Positions 43,223 through 53,196 of a DNA stretch of 64,000 nucleotides are shown in pieces. A model generated the notes under the pieces. That model saw nothing but the letters and a program-made list of their open reading frames with translations, searched no databases and had not been told where the DNA came from. The translations under genes were made by a program, and so were the position numbers. How positions within the stretch are numbered: the stretch's first letter is position 1; each line of letters begins with the position of its first letter. Source of the stretch: Nocardioides lacusdianchii (GTDB lineage: Bacteria > Actinomycetota > Actinomycetes > Propionibacteriales > Nocardioidaceae); NCBI RefSeq assembly GCF_020102855.1, contig NZ_JADHZD010000014.1, forward strand, positions 28,608 to 92,607, read 5' to 3'.

Positions 43223-44418
43223 GCAACGTGAAGACCCTGGCCTTCTACCTCCCCCAGTTCCACACCATCCCCGAGAACGACGAGTGGTGGGGTGCTGGCT
43301 TCACCGAGTGGGTCAACGTGCGGAGAGCGACTCCGCAGTTCGACGGCCACGACCACCCTCGGGTGGCGCAGGCTCTCGGTGAGTACGACCTCACCGATCC
43401 CTCCGTCGGCACCCGGCAGAGCGAGCTCGCCCGCGCGAACGGCGTCAATGCCTTCTGCATGTACTTCTACTGGTTCGACGGCCAGCGGCTCCTTGAGAAG
43501 CCGATCGACAGCTGGCGCGAGCGGACCGACCTCCTGCCGTACTGCCTGTCGTGGGCCAACGAGAGCTGGACGCGTCGCTGGGACGGCAAGGACAGCGAGG
43601 TCCTGGCCCCGCAGAACTATCGCCCGGGCTTCGCCCGCGGACTGTTCACCGACCTCCTCCCTCACTTCCAGGCTCCCCACTACCTCCGTCACCAGGGCGC
43701 TCCGGTGCTGGTGATCCACCGCAGCGACCTCATTCCCGACCCGGGGTCGTTCGCGAAGGAGATGCGAGCCATGGCGAGCGAGGCCGGACTCGGGGGCCTC
43801 TACCTCGTGGCCTCCGAGACCAAGCACGGCCTGAGCAGCGAGGACTTCGGGTTCGATGCGGTCGCGGAGTTCCCGCCCGTCGGGTCGAACACCCTCGGGT
43901 CTGCGCAGCTCGCGCCCGTCCCCGGGCTCGCCAAGGACTTCCGCGGTCGCCTGCTGTCTTACGACAAGCTCGCGAAGGTCTACGAGAACCGCAAGCCCGC
44001 CGCGTTCGTCCGTCACCGCGGCGTGATGCCCGGGTGGGACAACACCGCGCGTCGGGGCCCGAAGGCCACCATCTACGTCGGGTCGTCGCCACGGCGCTAC
44101 GCCGAGTGGCTGCAGCGAGCGAGGCAGGCCGAGGAGCGCGACCGAGGCGCCGACGGCCTGGTGTTCATCAACGCGTGGAACGAGTGGGCGGAGGGCGCCT
44201 ACCTGGAGCCTGACTCGACCCACGGCAACGCCTACCTCACCGCGACGCGACCGGGTGCTGAGGTCACTGGCGCACCAGCGACCCTGAGGAGGGGGCGCCC
44301 CGGACTGCCCCACGCGCGGAGCCTGGTGCTCGTCGGTGCCACCACGGTACTCAAGTACGTCCGCGGCGTGGCCTTCGCGCTTCGTCGGGCGCGCCGCACC
44401 CGCCGAGGGACGGTGTGA
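43219..44418 (+). CDS. WbsX-type glycosyltransferase
   Basis: A 399-residue protein of the WbsX family (barrel related to GH99 enzymes). It shows the complete conserved start KTLAFYLPQFHTIPENDEWWGAGFTEW. Further motifs are WANESWTRRWDG, and later VFINAWNEWAEGAYLEPD. WbsX genes occur in O-antigen and capsule loci; whether they are transferases or hydrolases is not settled. The C-terminal 60 residues are basic and may touch the membrane. The ATG overlaps the stop of the GT2 gene. Confidence 0.93.
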   Translation: MSNVKTLAFYLPQFHTIPENDEWWGAGFTEWVNVRRATPQFDGHDHPRVAQALGEYDLTDPSVGTRQSELARANGVNAFCMYFYWFDGQRLLEKPIDSWRERTDLLPYCLSWANESWTRRWDGKDSEVLAPQNYRPGFARGLFTDLLPHFQAPHYLRHQGAPVLVIHRSDLIPDPGSFAKEMRAMASEAGLGGLYLVASETKHGLSSEDFGFDAVAEFPPVGSNTLGSAQLAPVPGLAKDFRGRLLSYDKLAKVYENRKPAAFVRHRGVMPGWDNTARRGPKATIYVGSSPRRYAEWLQRARQAEERDRGADGLVFINAWNEWAEGAYLEPDSTHGNAYLTATRPGAEVTGAPATLRRGRPGLPHARSLVLVGATTVLKYVRGVAFALRRARRTRRGTV

Positions 44419-45629
44419 CTATGAGTGACGGTGACCTGAGCGAAGCGGATGGCTCCGGCGGTCGCCGCCTCGCCGTCACCAGGACGACGCTGGCTCTCTG
44501 CCTCTTCGTCCTCGGGGCGAATGCGGTCGTGATCCAGACGGTGCTCACTGACGGCGGTCCGCTGAAGAACGTCGTCCGTGCGGGGGTACTCCTCCTCGCC
44601 GTCGTCGGTCTGGCCGTCAGCTGGCAACGTCTGCCGTGGTGGCCGGCCCTCTGGGTGCTCTGGGCGGGGTTGCTCCTCGTCGTGCGGGGCAACCAGGACC
44701 AACTGTCCATCATCTTCGTGCTCGCCCTGGCGCTGCTCGCCGCTCAGGTGTCCGAGAGGTTCTTCCTCGGGTTCGCGGCGCTGTCGTCCATCGTCGCGTT
44801 CGCCCTCATCTTCGCCTTGCTGGCAGTGGGGCTGAGCACCGACGACGTCGTCGTCACCGACTACGACGGCGCGTTGCGCGCACGGCACAACTTCGGCGCT
44901 GAGAGCATCCCGTTCCTCTTCAACGTCGCGTTCGGTGCCTGTGCACTCGCCGTGCTCTACGCCAAGAAGTACCTCGGTCGGCTGCAGCTCGCCGTCGCCG
45001 TTGCGGCATCGCTGGGAGCGGCGACCTACGTCTACACCCAAGCCGACACCCGCGGCGGCTACGCCGCATTCCTCATGTTCCTGGTGCTTCTCCTCGTGGT
45101 CCCGTTGGTGCGCATCGCCTGGATGTACGCGGCCTTTCCCCTCGTGCTCAGTGCGCTCACGATGTGGTTGGCGGTCGCGGACGTGAGCCCACGCATCGAC
45201 CAGGTGCTCAGCCAGCGTCCGGACTACTTCGCGAGGTTCGTCGACGACGTCGGAGTCTCCGATATCGTCCTCAGCACGTCAGTGAAGAGCTTCCCGTACC
45301 CAGTGGACAGCTCCTACGCCCACCTCTTGGTCGGCGCTAGCGTGGTCGCGTTGGTGCTCTTCCTCTGCCTTTACTGGCGTGCGGTGACGCGGCTGATGGG
45401 GCTGCGGAGACATGCGGAGGTGGCTTTTCTGACGGCCGCCTCCGCCTACTGCGCGACGGAGGGTCTTCTCGTGAGGATCGAGAACGGATTCATCATCGTG
45501 GTCTGGTACTTCGTGCTCGCCTACGGAGCAGGTACTCGTTCAAGCTCGGTCGGGTCGAGCGTGGCCGAGCGATTCACGTTCGCCCCGCCCACGGCCCCGT
45601 CCACCGCATCTCCAGCGGGGGTGGAGTGA
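44415..45629 (+). CDS. Wzy/O-antigen ligase-like membrane protein
   Basis: A protein of about 404 residues with some eleven hydrophobic helices and a periplasmic loop (SQRPDYFARFVDDVGVSDIVL) as in polysaccharide polymerases. The family has little sequence identity, so the call depends on topology and position. It would join repeat units outside the membrane. The GTG at 44415 overlaps the WbsX stop; an ATG at 44421 is equally possible. Confidence 0.75.
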   Translation: MTMSDGDLSEADGSGGRRLAVTRTTLALCLFVLGANAVVIQTVLTDGGPLKNVVRAGVLLLAVVGLAVSWQRLPWWPALWVLWAGLLLVVRGNQDQLSIIFVLALALLAAQVSERFFLGFAALSSIVAFALIFALLAVGLSTDDVVVTDYDGALRARHNFGAESIPFLFNVAFGACALAVLYAKKYLGRLQLAVAVAASLGAATYVYTQADTRGGYAAFLMFLVLLLVVPLVRIAWMYAAFPLVLSALTMWLAVADVSPRIDQVLSQRPDYFARFVDDVGVSDIVLSTSVKSFPYPVDSSYAHLLVGASVVALVLFLCLYWRAVTRLMGLRRHAEVAFLTAASAYCATEGLLVRIENGFIIVVWYFVLAYGAGTRSSSVGSSVAERFTFAPPTAPSTASPAGVE

Positions 45630-45630
45630 C

Positions 45631-46827
45631 GTGACCACGCTGCTCTGTGTTGCGCCCTACGTGCCGTGGTCGGGCATCGATCACGCGGGTGGGTCGTACA
45701 TCTACCACTACCTGCACGAGTTCTCTCGCCTCGGCTGGGAGGTGAGCCTCGCCGCTCCGCGCAATGCGGACAACGAGCGGGCACGAGACGAGCTGTCCCT
45801 GTCCGACCCGGACATCGCGGTGACGCTGCACGACGTCCCGGCGCGGTCGAAGCTCGCCACCAGGCTGGTCATGCTCCTCAGCGGACGCGACGGTGTCTCC
45901 CCCCGCAGGTGGACCGACGCGGCGTCCCTGGCTGCGGTCGCGAGCGAGGCGGACGTCATCGACCTGCAGTGGCACGACATCTACGGCTATGCCGGCTGGT
46001 TCGCCGAGGTCGCACCGGGCACGCCCATCGTGGCGCTGGCGCACGACCTGCGGTCGCAGTCGGTGCGGCGCAATGCCGAGGCGGCGCGTGGTGCGAAGCG
46101 TTGGTCCCTGCGGCTGGCGCTGCCCCGCGTGATCGCCCGCGAACGCAAGGAGCTCGCGCACTGCGCGAGGCTTCTGGCCTTCAAGGCGTCGGACCTCGAC
46201 ACCGCCAGGAAGCTCGGGGTGACGGCGCCCGGAGTCGTGGCCCCTCCCTACGTCGATCTCGTCCAGGAGGACCTTCAGCCGGACCCGACGTCGCGCACGA
46301 TGGTCTTCTCGGCCGCGTTCTTCCGCTCGGAGAACTCCGAGGCGGCCCACTGGTTCCTCGACGAGGTGTGGCCCCTGGTCCGCGACGCGGTCCCGGACGC
46401 GCACGTACGCTTCGCGGGCGCCCGTCCGCCTGAGGACCTGCTGGCCCGTGCGTCGGACGACGTCTCCTTCACGGGCTACCTCCCGTCCATCCTGGACGGC
46501 TACTGCGACGCCCTGCTGGCAGTGGCGCCGCTCCTGCGCGGCGCCGGCCTGAAGTTCAAGGTCGTCCAGTCGATGGCGCTCGGCTTCCCCACGGTGGGGA
46601 CGTCGGTGGCGATGGAGGGGCTCGAGGACTTCCTCCCCGACACATCGTTGCCGTCCTACGACGACGCCGCCGGATTCGCCGCGAGGGTCGTGGCCATCCT
46701 GGGCGACCCGCCCGCGGCGCTGGACGAAGCAGCCCTGACCGGTGAGCAGGTCCGTGCGCAGCTGGACTTCAGCGCAGCGATGGAGTCGCTGTCGACGGAG
46801 TACCTGGAGATCGTCGACGCGATGTGA
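45631..46827 (+). CDS. Family 4 glycosyltransferase
   Basis: A 398-residue GT-B enzyme. The N-terminal half starts with LLCVAPYVPWSGIDHAGGSYIYHYL; the C-terminal half contains VFSAAFFRSENSEAAHWFLDEVWPLV, VRFAGARPPEDL and the nucleotide loop LLRGAGLKFKVVQSMALGFPTVGT. It adds a sugar to the repeat unit. The start is a GTG just after the Wzy-like stop. It ends the plus-strand arm and is convergent with the acyltransferase. Confidence 0.9.
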   Translation: MTTLLCVAPYVPWSGIDHAGGSYIYHYLHEFSRLGWEVSLAAPRNADNERARDELSLSDPDIAVTLHDVPARSKLATRLVMLLSGRDGVSPRRWTDAASLAAVASEADVIDLQWHDIYGYAGWFAEVAPGTPIVALAHDLRSQSVRRNAEAARGAKRWSLRLALPRVIARERKELAHCARLLAFKASDLDTARKLGVTAPGVVAPPYVDLVQEDLQPDPTSRTMVFSAAFFRSENSEAAHWFLDEVWPLVRDAVPDAHVRFAGARPPEDLLARASDDVSFTGYLPSILDGYCDALLAVAPLLRGAGLKFKVVQSMALGFPTVGTSVAMEGLEDFLPDTSLPSYDDAAGFAARVVAILGDPPAALDEAALTGEQVRAQLDFSAAMESLSTEYLEIVDAM

Positions 46828-46883
46828 GCCGGCGGCGCTCGCTCCGGCGGTCCGCCTCTCCGGCTGAACCGCGGTGCGTGTGT

Positions 46884-48986
46884 CTAGTCGACGAGGATCG
46901 CACGGAGCCGCGGAGCCATGAGCTCGGCGTAGCTCGCCGTCAGGTGCATCAGGTCCCATCGGATGGTCGTTCCGGCAGCGAAGATCGGGCACACGTTGTC
47001 CCAGCAGAACCAGCTGCTGGTGTCGACGTAGTCGATGTCCTCGAAGCCGCTCTCCGCCGCGGACTTGTCGCTCCACTGCGAGCTGATGCCGACCTTGGCG
47101 CAGTCGCCGGGCGAGGCGAACCGGTTGTAGCACTCGCTGGGATCGGGACCGGAGGGGTTCGGGCTCAGGATGACCAAGCGGGCGCCAGAGGGCTCCAGCA
47201 AGTCGCGCCACATCTCCACGCCGTCGCGCCACTCCTCCGTCGCCGCGCGGCCCACTGCACCCGAGGCCAATCGCGTGATGGCGAACTCTGCGCTCGATGC
47301 GATGACGACGTCGGGGTGCATGTCGACGATATGGTCCACGACGTCGCTGTAGTCATTGCGGCACCGGTCGTCCTCTGCCGCGATGTCGAGCTTCATGTCG
47401 AGCTTGGGAAAGGGGCAGTTGGACAGTCCGACGCCGTGCACGCGCCACCCTGGAAGTGCGGCTCTCACGGCGGGCATCCACGACACAGCCACGGAGTCCC
47501 CGACGACGACCGCTGTGTCCGCGGCGTCGACTGGACCGTAAGCACAGGTCTCGCGGGAGAACTGCTCGGGGTTCAGGCAGCCCGTGTCGCCGGCCATCTC
47601 GGGTGCGATGTCGGTCCCGGGTGCGTCGAGCGACGGGGAGAGCGCAGGGAATTCGGTGCTCTCGACGGCCTCCTTCAGCGCCACCTGCAGCCAGTCTCCG
47701 TCGGCCGCCTCTCGCGCTCTCTGCTGCGCAGCCTGGGCCTGACGTTCCTGCTCCTCGGGAGTCAGCAGCCCTGCGGTGGTGGGCGCCAGGACGCTGACAG
47801 CCAGCAGCGCAACGCCGAGAACACCTCCACCGGCAAGCACGTAGCGTCGCTGACGTCGCTCCGGGTGCTGGAACGGCTGCTCGACCAGCTGGTAGGACAG
47901 GATCGACGCAATCGCGGTGAGCCCGAGCGCTGCCACGTAGAAGCGGGGCGAGGGCTCCATCGTCGATCCGAGGAAGATAACCACGGGCCAGTGCCACAGG
48001 TACAGGGAGTACGACATCGCGCCGATGTACGTCATCGGCCGCGAACCGAGTGGCCGCGTCGTCGCCACGGGCAGCTTCGCGCCGATCCCGGCGGCGAGGA
48101 TCATGGCGGTCGCGAGGACCGGGATGGCACCGGTCGGTGCGGGGAAGCGATCGTCAGGCTCGATCAGCACAGCCGACGCCGCGAGCCCCAGCAGGCCGAT
48201 CGCGACGAGACCATTGCGAGCCGCTCCGTTCGCCCGCGCCATGACTGCAGGGCCGGCGATGGCGACGACCGCGCCCACGCCGAGCTCCCATGCACGCGCA
48301 ATGGTGGAGAAGTACGCCACGGCGGGCTCGTGAGATGACTGGAACAGCGCCGACGCGAACGAGATCGCCACCACGGCGCCTGCAAAGACGCCGGCCCACA
48401 CTCGCACCCGCACACGGCCACCTCGGCCCGAAGCACGCCGGGCTCCCCACAGCAGGCCGATGAGGAGCAGCGGCCAGATCACGTAGAACTGCTCCTCGAC
48501 GGCCAGCGACCAGAAGTGCTGGACCGGCGAGGGGGGAAGCGTGGACTGGAAATAGTCAGTGCCGGCCGCAGCGAGGTGCCAGTTCTCTAGGAAGACGAGT
48601 GCCCAGACGACGTCGGATCGAGTGGACTCGTAACGCGTGCTGGAGAACATCAGGCTCGCACACGCCACGGTCACTGCGAGCACCAGGAGCGCGGCGGGAA
48701 GGATCCGCCGAGCGCGTCGCTGGTAGAACCCGATGATCGAGATGCGCCCGGTCTTCTCACCCTCGTTGATCAACAGCCCGGTGATGAGGAACCCAGAGAT
48801 CACGAAGAAGACGTCGACTCCGACGAAGCCTCCGACGGGGCGGCCGAACACATGATCTGCGATCACCAGCAGCACCGCGACTGCGCGAAGGCCTTGGATG
48901 TCTGCGCGGCGCGCGCCAGCACCAGCCGTCTTGCCCGAGTCCCCCACGAGCGGCGACCTTACCCCAGAGCGTCGTGCGGGCCTCAT
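46884..48986 (-). CDS. OafA-type acyltransferase with SGNH domain
   Basis: A 700-residue protein. The first 400 residues are the acyltransferase-3 domain with about ten helices (DIQGLRAVAVLLVIADHVF, VGVDVFFVISGFLIT, QHFWSLAVEEQFYVIWPLLL). The remainder is an SGNH hydrolase-like domain (VVVGDSVAVSWMPA, DLMHLTASYAELM). Together they move acetyl or similar groups to a surface polysaccharide. The ATG at 48986 has GGAGG ahead; an earlier TTG would add 17 residues. It is the last gene of the minus arm. Confidence 0.93.
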   Translation of the reverse strand: MRPARRSGVRSPLVGDSGKTAGAGARRADIQGLRAVAVLLVIADHVFGRPVGGFVGVDVFFVISGFLITGLLINEGEKTGRISIIGFYQRRARRILPAALLVLAVTVACASLMFSSTRYESTRSDVVWALVFLENWHLAAAGTDYFQSTLPPSPVQHFWSLAVEEQFYVIWPLLLIGLLWGARRASGRGGRVRVRVWAGVFAGAVVAISFASALFQSSHEPAVAYFSTIARAWELGVGAVVAIAGPAVMARANGAARNGLVAIGLLGLAASAVLIEPDDRFPAPTGAIPVLATAMILAAGIGAKLPVATTRPLGSRPMTYIGAMSYSLYLWHWPVVIFLGSTMEPSPRFYVAALGLTAIASILSYQLVEQPFQHPERRQRRYVLAGGGVLGVALLAVSVLAPTTAGLLTPEEQERQAQAAQQRAREAADGDWLQVALKEAVESTEFPALSPSLDAPGTDIAPEMAGDTGCLNPEQFSRETCAYGPVDAADTAVVVGDSVAVSWMPAVRAALPGWRVHGVGLSNCPFPKLDMKLDIAAEDDRCRNDYSDVVDHIVDMHPDVVIASSAEFAITRLASGAVGRAATEEWRDGVEMWRDLLEPSGARLVILSPNPSGPDPSECYNRFASPGDCAKVGISSQWSDKSAAESGFEDIDYVDTSSWFCWDNVCPIFAAGTTIRWDLMHLTASYAELMAPRLRAILVD

Positions 48987-49037
48987 CCGCAGGGCCTCCA
49001 GAGGGCCTTGGGAAGGGACGACCGCGATGCTCGTCAA

Positions 49038-50381
49038 CTACCTCCGTGCCAGCCGTCGACCGAGCTTGTCGATCACCTTGTAGCGAAGGATGGCGCGACG
49101 CATCGGACGGGTGTAGTCGGAGAGGTCACCGCTCTTCCTGGCTCGGGCGAAGGCGACCAGGCTGACGCGAGACATGCGCCGTCGCTGGCGGATGAGCATG
49201 CGCCTGGGGAGGGGGACGGACTCGCTGCCTGGTGCCACTCGCTTGGTGGGGACGGACAGCCCCTTGCCGATGTCGTCAGCGAGTCGCACGGAGAGGCCGA
49301 CGCGACGGTGGCGGAAGTTCCCTGCCTGCGAGGCCGCGGCGTCGTCCGGGTCCACGTCGTCGAGGGTGATCTCGCCAGCTCGGACGCCTTCCTCGAGGAG
49401 CAGGTCGATGTCCCGGCTGCGACTCACCAGCACGTTGGTCCCGCGCCAGTCGTCTTGGTAGTCGGGCATCCACGCGTCGCCGAAGACAACGTCTGCCGTC
49501 TCGGCGAAGATGTCGTCGCAGAAGTTGCAGGCCTCGGGCTGCAGCGCGCCGTGACCCCAGTTGGCGCCCAGAAGGTCGAGGTTGCGTCGCTGGTAGCGCT
49601 CACCGTGGTTGTCGACCGCCGCGAAGTCGTAGTCCCACGCCGGACGATCTGCGTTCTTCACGCGGAAGTCGACCGAGGCGAGCCGGTCGGGCGGCACGCC
49701 GAGCTGCCACGCGAAGGACTCGGGGAAGAACTGGCTCTTCAGGTGGCCGCAGACGATGCCCACGAAGAAGACGATCTGCCTACCGAGCTCAGGGTCCTGC
49801 TGGCATACGCGGCGCGATGCGCTGATGAAGCAGGGCACTCCGACGATCGCGTAACGCCGACCGTTGCCACGGACGCTGAGCAGCGCCTGGTCCATGCTCG
49901 TGGAGTAGTACTGGGACTTGCGACGCTCCTCCACCTCCTCCAGCGTCTCCGAGACCACGTACTCGAAGAGCCCGCCTGCGGAGTCGCTCGATCCGACGTG
50001 GATGACACCGTCGACCTGGCCGCTCTCCAGCAGCCTGCCCAGGGTCCAGCTGGTGAGGCCTCCCGAGGAGGAGGCCTTCAGGGAGTGGTCGGCGGACCGC
50101 CGTCCGGCGGCCACCTTCGAGAACTGGCCAATGCGAGGATCGGAAGCCAGACCGGCAGGTCCCCGAGGTGCACCTAGCGTATCTTCGTCTGCGGACTCGT
50201 CGGAGAAGGGACACACGCGAGACCCAGCACGCCGGTCGTCCTCGGACACGTGGTCAAGTGATGCCTTAAAGACCCCGTGACGGCCGATGGTGATGGGGAT
50301 CGCGCCTGACGTCGCTGCCCCGCAGCCGCCGCACCCAACGCACATCCCGCGTTCGACAACGTCCTCGATGCGGTGAACCAT
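49038..50381 (-). CDS. FrhB-like iron-sulfur protein of a polysaccharide locus
   Basis: A 447-residue protein with a coenzyme F420 hydrogenase/dehydrogenase beta-subunit C-terminal domain. The N-terminus has a ferredoxin-like CVGCGGCGAATSGA motif. Cys-rich motifs follow (VGVPCFISASRRVC, EACNFCDDIFAETADVVFGDAW). Genes of this kind occur next to polysaccharide pyruvyl transferase in many capsule loci, as here, but their reaction is unknown. It probably transfers electrons through iron-sulfur clusters and a flavin. The ATG at 50381 has AAGG ahead. Confidence 0.88.
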   Translation of the reverse strand: MVHRIEDVVERGMCVGCGGCGAATSGAIPITIGRHGVFKASLDHVSEDDRRAGSRVCPFSDESADEDTLGAPRGPAGLASDPRIGQFSKVAAGRRSADHSLKASSSGGLTSWTLGRLLESGQVDGVIHVGSSDSAGGLFEYVVSETLEEVEERRKSQYYSTSMDQALLSVRGNGRRYAIVGVPCFISASRRVCQQDPELGRQIVFFVGIVCGHLKSQFFPESFAWQLGVPPDRLASVDFRVKNADRPAWDYDFAAVDNHGERYQRRNLDLLGANWGHGALQPEACNFCDDIFAETADVVFGDAWMPDYQDDWRGTNVLVSRSRDIDLLLEEGVRAGEITLDDVDPDDAAASQAGNFRHRRVGLSVRLADDIGKGLSVPTKRVAPGSESVPLPRRMLIRQRRRMSRVSLVAFARARKSGDLSDYTRPMRRAILRYKVIDKLGRRLARR

Positions 50382-50446
50382 CTGCCTACCTTCGTTGAGT
50401 GTGGTTGGACGGGCCGGCCAACCGCGACCTGCGCTCGCGTGCGTGC

Positions 50447-51910
50447 TCACGATCGGCTAAAGCGCCTCTGCAGGATGGCCACAAGGGGAAGGACATCACG
50501 TCGCACGGTCGGTATGGCAAGCAGGAGGCCTAGATAAAGTCCGCCTGAGGTCGCTACCGCGGCGGCGAGCGCCGCGTGCTCCTGGAACGACGCGAGGGCG
50601 TCGTAGATGTATCGAGCGGCGGCAGCAGTCACCGTGGCAACGACGACGAAGCTCCCGCCTGAGAGCAGGAACTGCAGGCTGGGGAGGTGCGCAGTGCGCG
50701 ACAGCCACCAGAGGTTGATCAACCAGGAGACAGCCAAGCTCGCAGTGACGGCCCACGCCACCCCCACCAGACCGCCCTGCGCCCCGACCACAATGGCCAC
50801 GACTGTCCCGAGTTTGGTCACGACGTTGTAGCGCACCAGTTCATGGGTGAGGCCGAGTGAGAGGAACGCCCAGAAGCTGATGAAGCTGAGTTGCTGGAAG
50901 GCTCCACCGATCGCCAGTGCCTGGAACACCTGCCCGGTGCGCTCCCAGCCATCTCCCAGTACGACGCCCACGATGGGGCCGGCGAGGGCGGCGCACGTCA
51001 TGAAGAACCAAGCCATGGGTGCTGCGATGAGTGTCTGGGCCCGTCGCAGGTACGTCGTGTAGGTGGGGAAGTCGTGCCTTGCGCGCGCGAGTAGCGGCAC
51101 GGCGACGTTCGAGAGGGGGCCGAGCAACTGCTGCATGGGCGCGTTAAGCAGTTGGTAGCCGCGGTTGTAGTACCCGACGTCGGCGGTGCGAGCAGTGTAT
51201 CCGAGGGCGACAGTGTCCGCGTTGCTGGCAACGAGCGACAGGATCTGCGCCGCGCTCAGCTGGACCCCGTAGACCACAAGTGGACGGGTTCCGGCGTTCT
51301 TGGCCGGGCGCACTGGAAGCCACCGGCTAAAGATGCCCTTGAGAACGAGGGCGCCACCACTGACTGTCAGGGCCTGTGCCACAAGCGCCCAGTAGCCCCA
51401 ACCTGCGAGAGCCGCTGCGCAGCAAGCGACGAGCCCGGCCGCCTGTCCTGCCACGTCGGCGAGCACGAGTTGCGTGTAGCGCGAACGTCGGATTAGGTCG
51501 ATCTGGAAGGAGGACTGGGCGGCGTTCAACAGGAACAGCGGCATCAGCGCGGCCAGCACCAGGCCGAGGTCTGACTGGCGGAAGATGTCGTCCGCGACCG
51601 TGGCAAATGCGACCCCGGCCGCCGCCAAGCCGGTCGAGAGCAGGACATTGAGCCAAAACAAGTTGGACTGCTGCTGTCGGCTGAGGGTGTCGGCCTGGAT
51701 TGCGGCGGGGGTCAGTCCGAGGTCGCGGAGTACGTCACCGGTGGTCACGAAGACCTGCGCGATCGCCACGACACCGAAGGCTTCAGGCTCCAGCAGCCGG
51801 GACAGGATCACGAGCCCGAGGATCTGCAGAGCGATCCGAGCGCCCTGTCCGAATACCGTGATCGTGCCCCCTCGGAGGGCTCTGGAGACCAAGCCCCCCT
51901 CGGCCGTCAC
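50447..51910 (-). CDS. Wzx-like flippase (MOP family)
   Basis: A 487-residue membrane protein with about fourteen helices, of the polysaccharide-transporter family. The start GTITVFGQGARIALQILGLVILSRLLEPEAFGVVAIAQVF is characteristic. It moves the lipid-linked repeat unit across the membrane. The GTG at 51908-51910 overlaps the stop of the pyruvyl transferase gene, and the pair is translated together. Confidence 0.93.
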   Translation of the reverse strand: MTAEGGLVSRALRGGTITVFGQGARIALQILGLVILSRLLEPEAFGVVAIAQVFVTTGDVLRDLGLTPAAIQADTLSRQQQSNLFWLNVLLSTGLAAAGVAFATVADDIFRQSDLGLVLAALMPLFLLNAAQSSFQIDLIRRSRYTQLVLADVAGQAAGLVACCAAALAGWGYWALVAQALTVSGGALVLKGIFSRWLPVRPAKNAGTRPLVVYGVQLSAAQILSLVASNADTVALGYTARTADVGYYNRGYQLLNAPMQQLLGPLSNVAVPLLARARHDFPTYTTYLRRAQTLIAAPMAWFFMTCAALAGPIVGVVLGDGWERTGQVFQALAIGGAFQQLSFISFWAFLSLGLTHELVRYNVVTKLGTVVAIVVGAQGGLVGVAWAVTASLAVSWLINLWWLSRTAHLPSLQFLLSGGSFVVVATVTAAAARYIYDALASFQEHAALAAAVATSGGLYLGLLLAIPTVRRDVLPLVAILQRRFSRS

Positions 51911-53196
51911 GAAGCGCGGACGTGGTCGAATTGCAGGCGGGCGAGCTTGGCGACGTCCTGGTGCGACTGACGCAGGCCGGGACGCAGGTCGTCGCTCATC
52001 AGCGCCGTGAGCGCGGACGCCGCCTCGACAGCCAAGCCGGGGCCGGCGTGCAGGGCGTACTGCTCCAGGTCAAACATGGACAGCATCCCCTCGACCTTGC
52101 CCTGGGTCGCGACCACGCACACCGGAGTGCCGTGGTTCAGGGCCAGGATCGACAGGTGCATCCGCGCCGTGAAGACAGCATCCGCGCGGGCAGCGAGCCA
52201 CGACACCTCGGCCGGGGCGAGCTGCCGCGAGACGAGGGCGACAGCCTCGTCGTCGCGGAAGTCCTCGTAGATCTGGGTGCAGGCAGCCAGGTCATCGTCA
52301 CCGGCCCGGAGGACGTGAGGGAGCAGCAGCACGGCCACGTCGGACCGCCTCAGTTCGCGCACAAGCTCCTGGTACTGCGACGTCCGGTCAACCGATGCCA
52401 GCAGCCCGCTGGCGTTCACGATGACGAGCCGGCGTCCGGACTGCGCCTCCGCCCAGGCCGAGAGGTCGGCGGGCGCTGAGCTCTGGTTGAAGGCGAACAC
52501 CATGTCGGACACCTGCGTGCAGGCAATGCCCTGCTCGCGGAGCCGCGCCGCCGAGAACGGGTCACGGGAGTAGAGGTGCGTCGTGGGAGCGATGCGCGCG
52601 AGCGCCGATCCGGCGGCCGGGTGCGGCCGACCGTTCCAGCTGAAGCCCATCACCGCCGTCGTCGCGCCGGCGGCGTGGGCCATCTCCAGCGCGGAGCACC
52701 GCAGTACTGCCTCGCGTGGCGCGTATCCGCCGTCCATGATGTCCGCGCCCACGACCGAGCACGTCGCGGCTCGACCCACGAGCGCGAGGAAGCGTTGCCG
52801 TGACGCTCGCCGACGCAGGGGAAACCCGTCCACCAGGTTGGGGAGGTGCTCCAGCGTCGCCCTACCGGAGTGCCGTGACGGGATTGTCAGCGCTCCGGGA
52901 CGGGCCACGATGACCGTGACCGGTCCCGAAGAGTTGTCGAGGAACGCCTCGAGCATCGCTTGATCGCCGATGTTGCCGAGGCCGACGGTGGCGATCAGGA
53001 CGTGCCCCGATCGCTCCCCGGAACGCACGTGACCAGACGCGGTCCGTCGGTCCTGCCGGGTTTCCGCTGATAGGACCGCAGGCACGTTCGCCAGCCGCGT
53101 CGGGACACGACGGGCCAGACGCCAGGCAGGCCGCAGCGCGGCGCGAGCCAGACGACGGTGGAGGGGAGTGGTGTGAGGGGTGCTGCTATCAGCCAT
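51907..53196 (-). CDS. Polysaccharide pyruvyl transferase
   Basis: A 429-residue enzyme of the PS_pyruv_trans family. It shows ATVGLGNIGDQAMLEAFLD early and FTARMHLSILALNHGTPVCVVA late, both typical. It adds pyruvate ketals to sugars from phosphoenolpyruvate, giving an acidic polymer. The first 60 residues are basic and may touch the membrane. Its start overlaps the end of cysN by eight bases, an odd link between sulfate activation and polysaccharide genes. Confidence 0.92.
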   Translation of the reverse strand: MADSSTPHTTPLHRRLARAALRPAWRLARRVPTRLANVPAVLSAETRQDRRTASGHVRSGERSGHVLIATVGLGNIGDQAMLEAFLDNSSGPVTVIVARPGALTIPSRHSGRATLEHLPNLVDGFPLRRRASRQRFLALVGRAATCSVVGADIMDGGYAPREAVLRCSALEMAHAAGATTAVMGFSWNGRPHPAAGSALARIAPTTHLYSRDPFSAARLREQGIACTQVSDMVFAFNQSSAPADLSAWAEAQSGRRLVIVNASGLLASVDRTSQYQELVRELRRSDVAVLLLPHVLRAGDDDLAACTQIYEDFRDDEAVALVSRQLAPAEVSWLAARADAVFTARMHLSILALNHGTPVCVVATQGKVEGMLSMFDLEQYALHAGPGLAVEAASALTALMSDDLRPGLRQSHQDVAKLARLQFDHVRAS

